DNA of 64,000 nucleotides from Paraburkholderia gardini (GTDB taxonomy: Bacteria; Pseudomonadota; Gammaproteobacteria; Burkholderiales; Burkholderiaceae), in contig NZ_CAJQYY010000013.1 in assembly GCF_907164575.1 (NCBI RefSeq), forward strand, positions 90,938-154,937, in the 5' to 3' direction. The notes under the pieces were generated by a model. The model was not told where the DNA came from. It ran no database searches and worked only from the letters and a program-made list of their open reading frames with translations. The position numbers and the translations under genes are program-made. Numbering within the stretch: position 1 is the first letter of the stretch; the number at the start of each line of letters is the position of its first letter. Positions 1 through 9,084 of this stretch are shown here, piece after piece.

Positions 1-115
1 AGCATCGCGGATCTCACGCCAGGTACGTCGCGTGAGCCTTTCAAAGGAAAATGTATGGGCGAATTATAACGGGTTCGCTTTTGGCCCGAATTTCATCCAT
101 TCAGCCAAAGATAAA

Positions 116-151
116 AAAGGTGGTGTGTTTCACGTGAAACACACCACCTTT
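116..151 (-). terminator. Intrinsic terminator of livF, a 36-bp perfect palindrome
   Basis: A perfect 36-bp palindrome centred between bases 133 and 134 lies about 30 bases beyond the livF stop codon. Read on the minus strand it is an 18-bp stem with no separate loop, followed by a run of U (complement of the A-rich stretch 113-118), as in a Rho-independent terminator. The A-tract side shows that it serves the minus-strand liv operon. It also contains a complete parS sequence. Confidence 0.85.
126..141. other. parS: parS centromere-like site (ParB binding)
   Basis: Bases 126-141 read TGTTTCACGTGAAACA, an exact match to the 16-bp parS consensus bound by chromosomal ParB in most bacteria, including primary chromosomes of Burkholderia. 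A perfect 16-bp match is not expected by chance in 64 kb. parS sites cluster near the origin, which fits the DnaA-box regions 25-29 kb to the right. The site is nested in the livF terminator stem, so it may do two jobs. ParB occupancy is inferred, not shown. Confidence 0.85.
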
Positions 152-179
152 AACCGCAATCAGACAAGACCCTCCGCGG

Positions 180-947
180 TTAAGCGACCTTTTTGGTCAG
201 CCCCAGATACGTCTCGATAACCCGAGGATTCTGCGCCAGATCCACAGCTGCACCCTCGAGTGCAAGTTCGCCGGTTTCAAGAACATAGCCGTAATCTGAG
301 ATCTGCAGCGCCGCGCGGGCGTTTTGCTCGATCAGCAACGTGGCAACGCCCGTCTGCCGCAGCGCGCTAATGATATGAAAAATCTCTTTCACAATGAGCG
401 GCGCAAGCCCGAGGCTCGGCTCGTCGAGCATCAACAGATCGGGCTTGCCCATCAATGCCCGACCGACCGCCAGCATCTGCCGCTCGCCGCCAGACAACGT
501 ACCCGATGCCTGCTTGCGTCGCTCCTTCAGCCGCGGAAACAACTGAAACACCGGCTCAAGCTGATCGAGAAAATCCCGCTCCCCCGCCCGCTTGCGGCGC
601 CAGGCGCCGAGCACGAGATTGTCCTCGACCGTCATTGTGGAAAATAGCTCGCGCTTTTCCGGGACCAGGCACATGCCCCGCGCAACACGTTTTTCGACAG
701 GCACGGCGCTGACGTCTTCGCCTCTGAAGGCGATCGCGCCCTTAGCATGCCCGCTCACCGGCAGCGCACCCATGATCGCGTTCAGCAGCGTCGACTTGCC
801 TGCGCCGTTCGGCCCGATCACCGACACGATCTGGCGTGGCCGAACCTTGATCGCCGCATTGTGCAGCGCCTCGACCTTGCCGTAGCGAACGGACAAGCCT
901 GTGACGTCAAGAATCGACACGCCGGAATCAGGTTGCATCGTCATCAT
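180..947 (-). CDS. livF: ABC transporter ATP-binding protein, LivF family
   Basis: This 255-residue protein is the second ATPase of a branched-chain amino acid or related (HAAT) importer on the cytoplasmic face of the membrane. Walker A GPNGAGKS is at residues 45-52, the LSGGE signature at 151-155 and Walker B LLMLDEP at 171-177, so it should be active. Length is normal for LivF (about 235-255). The start overlaps the stop of the fused livMG gene by 4 bases, which implies translational coupling. It is the last gene of the operon and is followed by a strong terminator. The substrate cannot be read from the ATPase; amino acids or aromatic acids are both possible. Confidence 0.93.
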   Translation of the reverse strand: MMTMQPDSGVSILDVTGLSVRYGKVEALHNAAIKVRPRQIVSVIGPNGAGKSTLLNAIMGALPVSGHAKGAIAFRGEDVSAVPVEKRVARGMCLVPEKRELFSTMTVEDNLVLGAWRRKRAGERDFLDQLEPVFQLFPRLKERRKQASGTLSGGERQMLAVGRALMGKPDLLMLDEPSLGLAPLIVKEIFHIISALRQTGVATLLIEQNARAALQISDYGYVLETGELALEGAAVDLAQNPRVIETYLGLTKKVA

Positions 948-2728
948 TCCACCCCACCGAGATAGGCTTCGAGTACGGCCGGATCCTTCTGCACATCTTG
1001 CGGCAAACCTTCCGCGATTCGGGTGCCGAACTCCATCACTACCAGCCGATCCGTCAGATTCATCACAAAATCCATGTCGTGCTCGACCAGCAGCACGCTC
1101 ATGCCTTCTTCCTTGAGCTTCTTCAGTAGCACAGCCAGTTGCTGCTTTTCCTGATACCGAAGCCCTGCAGCAGGTTCATCCAGCAGCAGTAACGTCGGAT
1201 CGCAGCACAGCGCACGCGCGATTTCCAGAATCCGCTGCTGTCCCAGCGCCAGACTGCCGGCCTCGTCAAACATATGCTGCTCAAGGCCGACGCGACGAAT
1301 CTGCAGCGCAGCCTCCGCCATCAGGCGGCCTTCTTCCGCGCCGTTGAGTTTCGCGACGCTGCGCCAGACACCCGCGTGGCCGCGCAGATGCGCGCCAATC
1401 GCAACGTTCTCCAGCACCGTCATGCCGGGCAGCAGCTTGACGTGCTGGAACGTCCGGCCGATTCCGCGTTTGACGATTTCACGTGAAGTCAGCGAATCGA
1501 TCCGTTCGCCACGGAACGCGATCTCACCGCTCGTCGCCTGCAACACGCCGGTCACCAGATTGAACGTCGTCGACTTGCCTGCACCGTTCGGCCCGATCAG
1601 GCCGATGATCTGACCAGCCTTCACTTCAAAGCTGACGTCGTTCACCGCAACCAGGCCGCCGAACTGCTTGCGCGCCTTCACGACCGACAGCAGTGTCTCG
1701 CCAGCCATTGGTTTGCTGCGCTGCGGCAAAGGCTCGGCGTGATCGGGTACATGGGCACGCGGACCGCGCGGAAAGAACCGCGCGACGAACGGCCAGACAC
1801 CCTGACGCGCGTATTGAAGCAACAACACCATCAGAATGCCGAAGACGATCACTTCGAAATTGCCGCTTTCGCCAAGCAGCTTCGGCAGCCATGTCTGGAG
1901 GTAATCCTGCAGGAGCGTCAGGATGGCCGCGCCCAGCACGGCGCCCCACACATGCGAAACGCCGCCCACCACCGCCATGAACAGAAACTCGATGCCGTGG
2001 TTCAAACCAAACGGCGTCGGGTTCACCGAACGCTGCAGATGCGCATAGAGGAAGCCCGAAACAGAAGCGAGAACCGCTGCATAGACGAAAATCACGACGC
2101 GCATCCAGGCCGTGTTCACGCCCATCGCCTCAGCCATCGAGCCACCGCCGCGAAGCGCCCGGATCGCGCGCCCGGGCCGGCTATTAAGCAGATTCTGAAC
2201 AGAGATCACCGCGGCGAGCACGACGACCCAGATCAGGTAATAGATATGCCGCCCCGACTCCAGCGGGATACCGAATACGTTGAGTACTGGAATGCCGTTA
2301 ATGCCGTCGTACTTGCCGAGCATCTCCATATTGCCGAAGAGGAAGAACAGCGCGAGCCCCCAGGCGATCGTCCCGAGCGGCAGGAAGTGGCCCGACAGGC
2401 GCATCGTCACCGCGCCCAGCACGAGCGCGATCAGCGCCGTCAGCACGACGCCGACGATCAGCGCGAGCCACGGCGACACGCCAAACTGCGTCGTCAGATA
2501 CGCCGTGGAATACGCGCCCACGCCGACGAACGCGGCCTGCCCGAAGCTCGTCATCCCGCCGATGCCCGTCAACAGCACGAGTCCGATCGCGACAATCGAA
2601 TACAGTCCGATGTAGTTGAGCAGCGTGACCCAGTATTCGGGCACACGAATCGGCTGAGGCAGCACCGGCAGCGCGAACATCACCACGAGAAACAGCCAGA
2701 AGAACCTGTTTTGCATGATCCGTTTCAT
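944..2728 (-). CDS. Fused LivM permease - LivG ATPase
   Basis: At 594 residues this is about the sum of LivM and LivG. Residues 1 to about 330 are a multi-span LivM-type inner-membrane permease. From about residue 345 a LivG-type ATPase follows, with Walker [10 protein letters not shown], the degenerate signature LALGQQR and Walker B LLLLDEP. The join contains charged and proline-rich linker sequence. Fusing permease and ATPase fixes a 1:1 ratio, while the partner permease and LivF remain separate. The gene starts 4 bases after the livH stop and overlaps livF by 4 bases. An internal start at the fifth codon (2716) is possible. No frameshift or stop interrupts the join, so the fusion is genuine. 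Confidence 0.92.
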   Translation of the reverse strand: MKRIMQNRFFWLFLVVMFALPVLPQPIRVPEYWVTLLNYIGLYSIVAIGLVLLTGIGGMTSFGQAAFVGVGAYSTAYLTTQFGVSPWLALIVGVVLTALIALVLGAVTMRLSGHFLPLGTIAWGLALFFLFGNMEMLGKYDGINGIPVLNVFGIPLESGRHIYYLIWVVVLAAVISVQNLLNSRPGRAIRALRGGGSMAEAMGVNTAWMRVVIFVYAAVLASVSGFLYAHLQRSVNPTPFGLNHGIEFLFMAVVGGVSHVWGAVLGAAILTLLQDYLQTWLPKLLGESGNFEVIVFGILMVLLLQYARQGVWPFVARFFPRGPRAHVPDHAEPLPQRSKPMAGETLLSVVKARKQFGGLVAVNDVSFEVKAGQIIGLIGPNGAGKSTTFNLVTGVLQATSGEIAFRGERIDSLTSREIVKRGIGRTFQHVKLLPGMTVLENVAIGAHLRGHAGVWRSVAKLNGAEEGRLMAEAALQIRRVGLEQHMFDEAGSLALGQQRILEIARALCCDPTLLLLDEPAAGLRYQEKQQLAVLLKKLKEEGMSVLLVEHDMDFVMNLTDRLVVMEFGTRIAEGLPQDVQKDPAVLEAYLGGVE

Positions 2729-2732
2729 CGTG

Positions 2733-3788
2733 TCACTCCTCGTCCTCTTCCGCGTGCGGGCTCACGAAACTTCGCCACAGCAGCACCGGAATGATCAGCG
2801 TGAACACGATCACTTCTTTATAGGCACTCGCCCAGAACGACGAGTAGGACTCCAGCAAGCCCACCAGGATCGATCCGGCGGCCGCCAGCGGGTAGCTGAC
2901 CAGGCCGCCGATGATCGCCCCCACGAACCCCTTCAGGCCGATCAGGAAGCCCGAGTCGTAGTAGATGGTGGTCAACGGCGCGACGAGAATGCCGCACAGC
3001 ACGCCGAGGCCCGCGGCAAGCGTGAACGCGAGCCGCCCCGCCTGCGTCGTGCCGATGCCGACGAGGCGTGCGCCGACGCGGTTCACCGACGTCGCGCGCA
3101 GCGCCTTGCCGGAGATCGTGCGGTCGAAGTACAGGTACAGCGCCGCGATCAGCACGACGGCGGTGCCGACAACCCACAGGCTCTGCCCGGAGATCATCAT
3201 GCTGCCGACGTTGAACGTGGCGTCGGAGAAAGCCGTTGTGCGCGAACCTTCCGCGCCGAACATCACGAGGCCAACCCCGACCATCGCGAAGTGCACGGCG
3301 ACCGCGACGATCAGCAGCAGCAGCGTGGTCGCTTCCGCGATCGGTTCATACGCAAGCCGGTATACGAACGGTCCCATCGGGATCACGATCAGCAGCGTCA
3401 ATGCGATCTGCACGACCATCGGGAGCGGATGCATGAAGAGCCCGCGCGTCACCGCATAGACGGCAACCGGAAACAGCAGATACTTGCTCGCCAGCGTGAC
3501 GAGCGTGCGCGCTGCGTGGCGCCGCCGCTCAGCATGCCGCACGAGTCCTGCCGCCTCGACGACGAAGCACGCCGCGCCCATCGCGATCAACAGCCAGCAG
3601 GTGGCCGGAAACTTCTGCGTCTGGATGGCGGCGAGCGTCAGCGCGCCATACGAAACGAACTCGCCCTGCGGAATGAAGATCACGCGCGTCACCGAAAACA
3701 CCAGCACCAGCGCAAGTGCGAGCAACGCATAGATTGCGCCTGTGGTGATCCCGTCCTGTGCAAGGATCGCCGCTATAGATAGATCCAT
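2733..3788 (-). CDS. livH: ABC transporter permease, LivH family (extended form)
   Basis: This is the LivH-type inner-membrane permease that pairs with the LivM half of the adjacent fusion. The start at 3788 is chosen because AGAGGAAG lies just upstream; the upstream in-frame sequence is arginine-rich and unlike a LivH N-terminus. The protein has 351 residues against the usual 290-308. The extra length is an insertion after the first two helices (roughly residues 50-130) that adds charged and hydrophobic segments. The core LivH features follow. An intercistronic hairpin separates it from the binding-protein gene upstream, suggesting that binding protein is made in excess over permease. Confidence 0.9.
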   Translation of the reverse strand: MDLSIAAILAQDGITTGAIYALLALALVLVFSVTRVIFIPQGEFVSYGALTLAAIQTQKFPATCWLLIAMGAACFVVEAAGLVRHAERRRHAARTLVTLASKYLLFPVAVYAVTRGLFMHPLPMVVQIALTLLIVIPMGPFVYRLAYEPIAEATTLLLLIVAVAVHFAMVGVGLVMFGAEGSRTTAFSDATFNVGSMMISGQSLWVVGTAVVLIAALYLYFDRTISGKALRATSVNRVGARLVGIGTTQAGRLAFTLAAGLGVLCGILVAPLTTIYYDSGFLIGLKGFVGAIIGGLVSYPLAAAGSILVGLLESYSSFWASAYKEVIVFTLIIPVLLWRSFVSPHAEEDEE

Positions 3789-3890
3789 ACTTCCTCTGAA
3801 ACGTCGAAGTCGAAATTGAAACTGGGGCCGACGCGTGAAACAGCAGGCCCGTTGTCGTCGGAATGAGTTCGTCATCCCTGCACTGAAACG

Positions 3891-3923
3891 CGAGCGCCGC
3901 GCCCGGGTAAGGCGCGGCGCTCG
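3891..3923 (-). other. Intercistronic hairpin between binding-protein and permease genes
   Basis: A perfect 13-bp inverted repeat (3891-3903 and 3911-3923) with a 7-base loop lies between the substrate-binding-protein gene and livH. On the minus strand it has no real U-tract after it, so it looks more like an RNA-stabilising or partial-attenuation hairpin than a full terminator. Such hairpins commonly raise binding-protein output over permease. Confidence 0.6.
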
Positions 3924-3994
3924 GCGCCATTTTTATCGAACAGAATGCAGGTGCAGCGTCGCCGCCCCACCGTATGCGAGAAGCGTGTACTTTT

Positions 3995-5155
3995 TTAGTC
4001 GTTCTGGAGCTTCCACTTGCCGTCGACGATTTCGACCATCACGCGTGCGCGGTCGTCGAAGCCGTTGTGATCGGTCGTCGTGGTGTTCATGATGCCTTGC
4101 GAGACCGGCAGGTTCTTCAGGTTCTCAAGCGATGCACGCAATGCCTCGCGGAACGCCTCCGTGCCCGGCTGCGCCTTCTTCAGCGCTTCGGGGATCGCGT
4201 GCTGCAGCATCTGGCCTGCATCCCACGCGTGACCGCCGAACGTGGAGAGCGAGCCCACGCCATAGGCCTTCTCATAGGCTGTCTTGTACGCTTCCGAGGA
4301 TTTCTTCACCGGGTTGGAATCCGGCAGCTGCCCGGTCACGAGAACCGGGCCGGCGGGCAGCAGTTCGCCTTCGCAGTCCTTGCCGCATACGCGCAGGAAG
4401 TCGTTATTGGCGACGCCGTGCGTCTGGTAGACCTTGCCCTTGTAGCCGCGCTCCTTCAGCGTCTTCGCGGGCAACGCGGCCGGCGTGCCCGAGCCGGCGA
4501 TCAGGATGGCATCCGGGTTCGAGCTGACCAGTTTCAGCACCTGACCCGTCACGGAAGCGTCCGTGCGGTTATAGCGTTCGTTCGACACCACCTTCAGGTG
4601 ATGCGTGGCGGCCGCCGCGCTGAAGACCGTGTACCAGTTCTCACCGTACGCATCCGAGAAACCGATGAAGCCCACGGTCTTCACGCCATGCTTTTCCATG
4701 TATCCGGCGATCGCATCGGCCATCAGGCCGTCGTTCTGCGGCGTCTTGAACGCCCACATGCGCTTCGCGTCCATCGGCGCGATGATCGCGGCCGACGCGG
4801 CCATCGAGATCATCGGCGTCTTGCCTTGCGACACCACGTCGAGCATGGCCAGCGAATTCGGCGTGACCGTCGAGCCGATGATCGCGTCGACGTGATCTTC
4901 ATCGATCAGCTTGTGCGTGTTCTGCACCGCGCGACTCGTATCGGATGCGTCGTCGAGCACGATGTACTCCACGCTCTTGCCGCCAATCTCCTTCGGCAAT
5001 AGCGCGATCGTGTTCTTCTCCGGAATGCCCAATGAAGCCGCCGGACCCGTGGCGGATACCGTCACGCCGATCTTCACCTGTGCCGACGCGGCGGTAGCGC
5101 CGCATACGAGCGCTGCTGCGAGGCTTGCGCGTACCCAGTTGCCTGTTGTTTTCAT
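3995..5155 (-). CDS. Periplasmic substrate-binding protein, LivK/HAAT family (copy 1)
   Basis: This 386-residue periplasmic binding protein belongs to the Leu/Ile/Val-binding type-I fold. The start at 5155 has GGAGAC six bases upstream and gives a clean signal peptide (positive N-terminus, hydrophobic core, cleavage near ASAQ). The mature chain begins QVKIGVTVSATGPAAS. It is closely similar along its whole length to the next gene upstream, including mature N-terminus, central GSGTPAALP and the C-terminal RVMVEIV-GKWKL segment, so the two are a tandem duplication. It probably feeds the livH/livMG/livF permease downstream. Ligand unknown; such proteins bind amino acids or aromatic acids. Confidence 0.9.
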   Translation of the reverse strand: MKTTGNWVRASLAAALVCGATAASAQVKIGVTVSATGPAASLGIPEKNTIALLPKEIGGKSVEYIVLDDASDTSRAVQNTHKLIDEDHVDAIIGSTVTPNSLAMLDVVSQGKTPMISMAASAAIIAPMDAKRMWAFKTPQNDGLMADAIAGYMEKHGVKTVGFIGFSDAYGENWYTVFSAAAATHHLKVVSNERYNRTDASVTGQVLKLVSSNPDAILIAGSGTPAALPAKTLKERGYKGKVYQTHGVANNDFLRVCGKDCEGELLPAGPVLVTGQLPDSNPVKKSSEAYKTAYEKAYGVGSLSTFGGHAWDAGQMLQHAIPEALKKAQPGTEAFREALRASLENLKNLPVSQGIMNTTTTDHNGFDDRARVMVEIVDGKWKLQND

Positions 5156-5300
5156 TGCTGTCTCCAAACGCTGTGCGTTGCCTGTTGTTTGATCCGGCTT
5201 TTACACCGGTTTCTGAATCTAGTTTTCGGCTTCGGGCGTGAATAGCATGGTTTTCCCTGCTCGGGATAAAACGCCTCTGCGTTACTGCAACAACCGATAC

Positions 5301-5338
5301 GCAGAAAAAAAGGCACGTCTGACTGAACGTGCCTTTTT
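5301..5338 (-). terminator. Intrinsic terminator between the two binding-protein genes
   Basis: A 12-bp inverted repeat (5307-5318 with 5327-5338) with an 8-base loop is flanked by A and T runs on both sides. On the minus strand the stem ends in a long U-tract, so it terminates the upstream copy-2 binding-protein transcript and implies that copy 1 has its own promoter in 5156-5300 or depends on read-through. Confidence 0.8.
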
Positions 5339-5368
5339 CCGGGTTCAGATGCGCTATCTCGCCCTCGA

Positions 5369-6535
5369 TCAGTCTGTAGCCAGCTTCCACTTGCCGCCGA
5401 CGATCTCGACCATCACGCGCGCCCGCTGATCGAGGCCCGCGTGATCGTTTGCGCTCATGTTGAAGATGCCATGTGAAGCCGGCATGTCCTTCGTGCTTTC
5501 GATCGCGGCGCGCAACGCATCGCGGAACGCCGGCGTGCCCGGCTGCCCTTTCTTCAGTGCGAGCGGAATCGCGCGTTGCAGGAGCAGGCCCGCGTCCCAC
5601 GCATGGCCGCCGAACGTCGACACCGAACCCGCGCCATACGCTGCTTCATACGCATGCCTGTACGTCAGCGCGGATTTCTTCACCGGGTTCGAATCAGGCA
5701 GCTGATCGGCAACCAGCAGCGGACCGGCCGGCAGATAGGTGCCGTCGCAATCCTTGCGGCACACGCGCAGGAAGTCGTTATTCGCGACGCCGTGCGTCTG
5801 GTAGTACTTGCCCTTGTAGCCGCGTTCCCTCAAGGTCTTTTGCGGCAGCGCAGCCGGGGTACCCGAACCGGCGATCAGCACGGCGTCCGGATTCTGCGAC
5901 ATCATCTTCAGCACCTGGCCGGTCACCGAGGCGTCGTTGCGCGCAAAGCGTTCGTTCGCCACCACCTTGATCTTCGCGAGATCCGCGGCCTTGCCGAATT
6001 CACGGAACCAGCTCTCGCCGTACCCGTCGGAGAAGCCGATGAAGGCAACGGTCTTCACGCCGTGATTCGCCATGTGCTGCGCGATCGCCGTCGCCATCAG
6101 GATGTCGTTCTGCGGTGTCTTGTAGACCCACGCACGCTTCGCATCCATCGGTTCGACGATCGTGGCCGCGGCGGCCATTGAAATCATCGGCGTGGCGGTT
6201 TCAGCCGCGACGTCGATCATGGCCAGCGAGTTCGGCACGACGGTCGAGCCGATGATCGCGTCTACATGGTCTTCGCTCGTGAGCTTGCGGGTATTCTTCA
6301 CGGCCAGCGTGGAATCCGTCGCGTCGTCCAGCACGATGTATTCGATCTTCTGGCCGGCGACTTCCTTCGGCAGCAACGCGATCGTGTTCTTTTCCGGAAT
6401 GCCCAGCGAAGCCGCCGGACCGGTGGCCGATACCGTCACGCCGATTTTCACCTGCGCCGACGCCGCGCCGCTCCATGCTGCCAATACGCCCGCCGCGACG
6501 CATGTCGCGCTGATCCATCGCATTGCCGACTTCAT
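5369..6535 (-). CDS. Periplasmic substrate-binding protein, LivK/HAAT family (copy 2)
   Basis: A 388-residue binding protein paralogous to its downstream neighbour. The start at 6535 is chosen because AGAGGAG lies five bases upstream and a normal signal peptide follows, ending in SGAASAQ; an earlier in-frame start at 6568 lacks this. The mature sequence shares the same N-terminus (QVKIGVTVSATGPAAS) and most domain landmarks with copy 1. Differences lie mainly in the signal peptide and scattered surface positions, so substrate specificity may differ slightly. A strong terminator follows it, so it can be expressed independently of the permease genes. Confidence 0.9.
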   Translation of the reverse strand: MKSAMRWISATCVAAGVLAAWSGAASAQVKIGVTVSATGPAASLGIPEKNTIALLPKEVAGQKIEYIVLDDATDSTLAVKNTRKLTSEDHVDAIIGSTVVPNSLAMIDVAAETATPMISMAAAATIVEPMDAKRAWVYKTPQNDILMATAIAQHMANHGVKTVAFIGFSDGYGESWFREFGKAADLAKIKVVANERFARNDASVTGQVLKMMSQNPDAVLIAGSGTPAALPQKTLRERGYKGKYYQTHGVANNDFLRVCRKDCDGTYLPAGPLLVADQLPDSNPVKKSALTYRHAYEAAYGAGSVSTFGGHAWDAGLLLQRAIPLALKKGQPGTPAFRDALRAAIESTKDMPASHGIFNMSANDHAGLDQRARVMVEIVGGKWKLATD

Positions 6536-6601
6536 TCCGCTCCTCTGCCCCGTCATATCCGCGCGCATTGGCGCCGATTCAATAATTCGAGAATTTTTAC
6601 A

Positions 6602-6617
6602 CCGACCACATGGTCGG
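6602..6617. promoter_or_regulatory. Inverted repeat upstream of binding-protein copy 2
   Basis: A 7-bp inverted repeat with a 2-base centre, CCGACCACATGGTCGG, lies about 70 bases upstream of the start codon at 6535, a usual position for an operator. No regulator gene is adjacent. The assignment rests only on symmetry and position. Confidence 0.35.
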
Positions 6618-6783
6618 CGAATGGCGAGTGTAGCGGACGCGCGCGCCCGGCTGCAAGCGTTTTGGCAGCTTCAGGGCATTGATAATCCAGCGAAAAATGC
6701 GAAAGGGAAATGCGTGAAGAAATGCTGCGGGGATTCAGCGCGGGATAAACCGGAAATAAAGCAGGTGCATATCTAAAAAGGCA

Positions 6784-6820
6784 AATAAAAAGCGCTGTTG
6801 GATATCAATCCAACAGCGCT
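6784..6820 (-). terminator. Intrinsic terminator of the second liv operon
   Basis: A perfect 13-bp inverted repeat (6791-6803 with 6808-6820) with a 4-base loop is followed on the minus strand by a U-rich tract. It lies about 260 bases after the livM stop at 7080. The rest of the 6618-7079 gap shows no coding sequence. Confidence 0.85.
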
Positions 6821-7079
6821 TTCGTGTGGGCACTTGGTGCCTCATGTCTCCTCGTTCTCCACCTGCAAATTTCGTGTCGCCGGTGCTTCAGAACTGCGTG
6901 AAGATTAAACAACCCCGAATCGTGGGACAACTAGCATTTACCCTAGTGGTGCAATGCAGCACTCATTTGGGGCACGTTTTCTGGCGTCAGACTGATGTTT
7001 CGGGTTCGTCACTGCGTACATGCAAGGCCATTATTTTTTACATCGGATACCGAATCATTTTCAGACGCCACGAGAGCCT

Positions 7080-8054
7080 TCACGCACGCAGTGGCCGGAC
7101 CCGCGCCACGATCTCTCCGACAATGCCGCGCCGGAACGCCAGCACACACACGATGAAGATCACCCCGGTGACGATCGTCACCGCTTCGCCGAACGAGCGA
7201 AACCAGTCGATGCCGGTCACGTTCGCGAGTGCGGTGCCGAGATCGCCCAGCCGGTCCTCGAGCGCAACAATCAAGGTCGCACCGAGCAGCGGCCCGAAGA
7301 GCGTGCCCATGCCGCCGACGAGCGTCATCAGTATCACGAGACCGGACATGGTCCAGTACGCGTCGCCGAGCGTCTCGAAGCCGAGCACGAGCACCTTCAG
7401 CGATCCGGCAAGACCCGCGAGTCCCGCGGACAGCACGAACGCGAGCAGCTTGAAGCGATCCGTGTCGTAGCCGAGCGAAACCGCACGCGGTTCGTTCTCC
7501 TTGATCGCGACCAGCACCTGGCCGAACGGCGAATGCACGATCCGCACGATCAGCAGGAACGCCAGCACCATGATCGCGAGTACGACGTAATACAGCGCGA
7601 GGTCCGACGAGAGATCCAGCACGCCGAAGAGCTTGCCGCGCGGCACGCCTTGCAGACCGTCTTCGCCATGCGTGAACGGCGCCTGCAGAAACACGAAGTA
7701 GACCATCTGCGCGAGCGCGAGCGTCACCATCGCGAAGTAGATGCCCTGCCGGCGGATTGCGAAGAGCCCGACGATCAGGCCGAGCAGCGTCGCCACCGCG
7801 GTGCCCGCAACCAGACCGAGCTCCGGCGAAAATCCGAGCGACTGGATGCCATAACCCGTCGTATAGCCCGCCGACGCGAGGAACATCGCGTGCCCGAACG
7901 ACAGCAGCCCCGTGTAACCGATCAGCAGGTTGAACGCGGCCGCGAAGAGCGCGAAGCACAGCACCTTCATCACGAACAGCGGATAGGCGCCGATGAATGG
8001 CGCGGCGATCAGCGCGATAAACAGCAGCCCGTATAGCGCTTTTCTCTGCATCAT
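7080..8054 (-). CDS. livM: ABC transporter permease, LivM family
   Basis: A 324-residue LivM-type inner-membrane permease, the second permease subunit of a HAAT importer. The start at 8054 overlaps the livH stop by 4 bases (ATGA) and has AAGGAAAA just upstream; a second ATG follows immediately. The sequence shows the LivM pattern: an early helix pair, the motif LIGYTGLLSFGHAMF near residue 45, and the loop EN(E)PRAVSLGYD typical of the EAA-like coupling region. Last gene of the five-gene operon livG-F-K-H-M, which has the full set of importer parts. Confidence 0.92.
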   Translation of the reverse strand: MMQRKALYGLLFIALIAAPFIGAYPLFVMKVLCFALFAAAFNLLIGYTGLLSFGHAMFLASAGYTTGYGIQSLGFSPELGLVAGTAVATLLGLIVGLFAIRRQGIYFAMVTLALAQMVYFVFLQAPFTHGEDGLQGVPRGKLFGVLDLSSDLALYYVVLAIMVLAFLLIVRIVHSPFGQVLVAIKENEPRAVSLGYDTDRFKLLAFVLSAGLAGLAGSLKVLVLGFETLGDAYWTMSGLVILMTLVGGMGTLFGPLLGATLIVALEDRLGDLGTALANVTGIDWFRSFGEAVTIVTGVIFIVCVLAFRRGIVGEIVARVRPLRA

Positions 8055-8935
8055 TTTTCCTTGCCGAAAAGACCCGCGGGGCGCACCAGCAACACGAGCG
8101 CCATGATCACGAAGACGACGGTCGCCGACGCTTCCGGATAGAACACACGCGTGAGGCCCTCGATCACGCCGAGCATCAGGCCGGTCAGGATCGAACCCAT
8201 GATCGAACCCATCCCGCCGATCACGACGACGGCGAACACCGTGATGATCATCGGCTGCCCCATCAGCGGCGAGACCTGAATGACCGGTGCGGCCAGCACG
8301 CCGGCAAACGCCGCGAGCGCAACGCCGAAGCCATAGGTGAGCGTGATCATCAGCGGCACGTTGACGCCGAACGCCTCGACGAGCTTCGGGTTCTCGGTAC
8401 CGGCACGCAGATACGCGCCAAGACGAGTTTTCTCGATGACAAACCATGTCGCGAAGCACACGACCAGCGATGCGACGACAACCCAGGCGCGATAGTTCGG
8501 CAGGAACATGAAGCCGAGATTGGTCGCGCCGGACAATGCGGACGGCACGTCGTAAGGCTGGCCCGACGAGCCGTAGATCGAACGGAACACGCCTTCGACG
8601 ACGAGCGTGAGCCCGAACGTCAGCAGCAGACCGTAAAGATGGTCGAGACGATACAGCCAGCGCAGCATCGTGCGTTCGATCACCATGCCAAAGAGCCCGA
8701 CCAGCAGCGGCGCGAGCACAAGCATCACCCAGTACGGGAGATCGAAATACGCGAGACCCATCCACGTGAGCATGGCGCCGAGCATGAACAATGCTCCGTG
8801 CGCGAAGTTGATCACGTTGAGCAGGCCGAAGATCACGGCGAGACCCAGGCTCAGGATCGCGTAGAACGAACCGTTCACGAGTCCAAGCAGCAACTGGCTC
8901 AGCATCGCCGGAAGCGGAATGCCAAAGATTTCCAT
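8051..8935 (-). CDS. livH: ABC transporter permease, LivH family
   Basis: A 294-residue LivH-type permease. The start at 8935 gives MEIFGIPLPAMLSQLLLGLV, the usual LivH opening; upstream in-frame sequence to 9034 is arginine-rich, low in hydrophobicity and overlaps a long hairpin, so it is excluded. The ribosome-binding site is weak. The motif NVINFAHGALFMLGAM near residue 40 and the loop with TENPKLVEAFGVN are family landmarks. It is coupled to livM by a 4-base overlap and preceded by a 17-bp hairpin that separates it from livK. Confidence 0.92.
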   Translation of the reverse strand: MEIFGIPLPAMLSQLLLGLVNGSFYAILSLGLAVIFGLLNVINFAHGALFMLGAMLTWMGLAYFDLPYWVMLVLAPLLVGLFGMVIERTMLRWLYRLDHLYGLLLTFGLTLVVEGVFRSIYGSSGQPYDVPSALSGATNLGFMFLPNYRAWVVVASLVVCFATWFVIEKTRLGAYLRAGTENPKLVEAFGVNVPLMITLTYGFGVALAAFAGVLAAPVIQVSPLMGQPMIITVFAVVVIGGMGSIMGSILTGLMLGVIEGLTRVFYPEASATVVFVIMALVLLVRPAGLFGKEK

Positions 8936-9003
8936 TAAACCCGTCGTCCAGATGAGATCGATAGACGCGCGAACCACTCGGCGCGCGCGGGCCGTCGGGC
9001 GAC

Positions 9004-9039
9004 CGCATGTGACCCGCACACCTGTGCGGGTCACATGCG
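9004..9039 (-). other. Long intercistronic hairpin between livK and livH
   Basis: A perfect 17-bp inverted repeat (9004-9020 with 9023-9039) with only 2 bases between the arms lies between livK and livH. There is no U-tract on either side, so it is not a classical terminator. Its position after a binding-protein gene suggests RNA stabilisation or a partial block that raises LivK over the permeases. Confidence 0.65.
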
Positions 9040-9084
9040 ACGATGCCGCCTGCCGCGCCCGAACGGGCGCGCGTCAGCCGACGC

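Noticed and set aside
32..220. A 62-codon frame at the window start
   Set aside because: It runs through the terminator palindrome and into the antisense of livF, so it is not a gene.
1475..1490. TTTCACGTGAA core inside livMG as a second parS
   Set aside because: Only the inner 11 bases match; the outer positions differ at five places, and it lies in coding sequence. Too degenerate to call without binding data.
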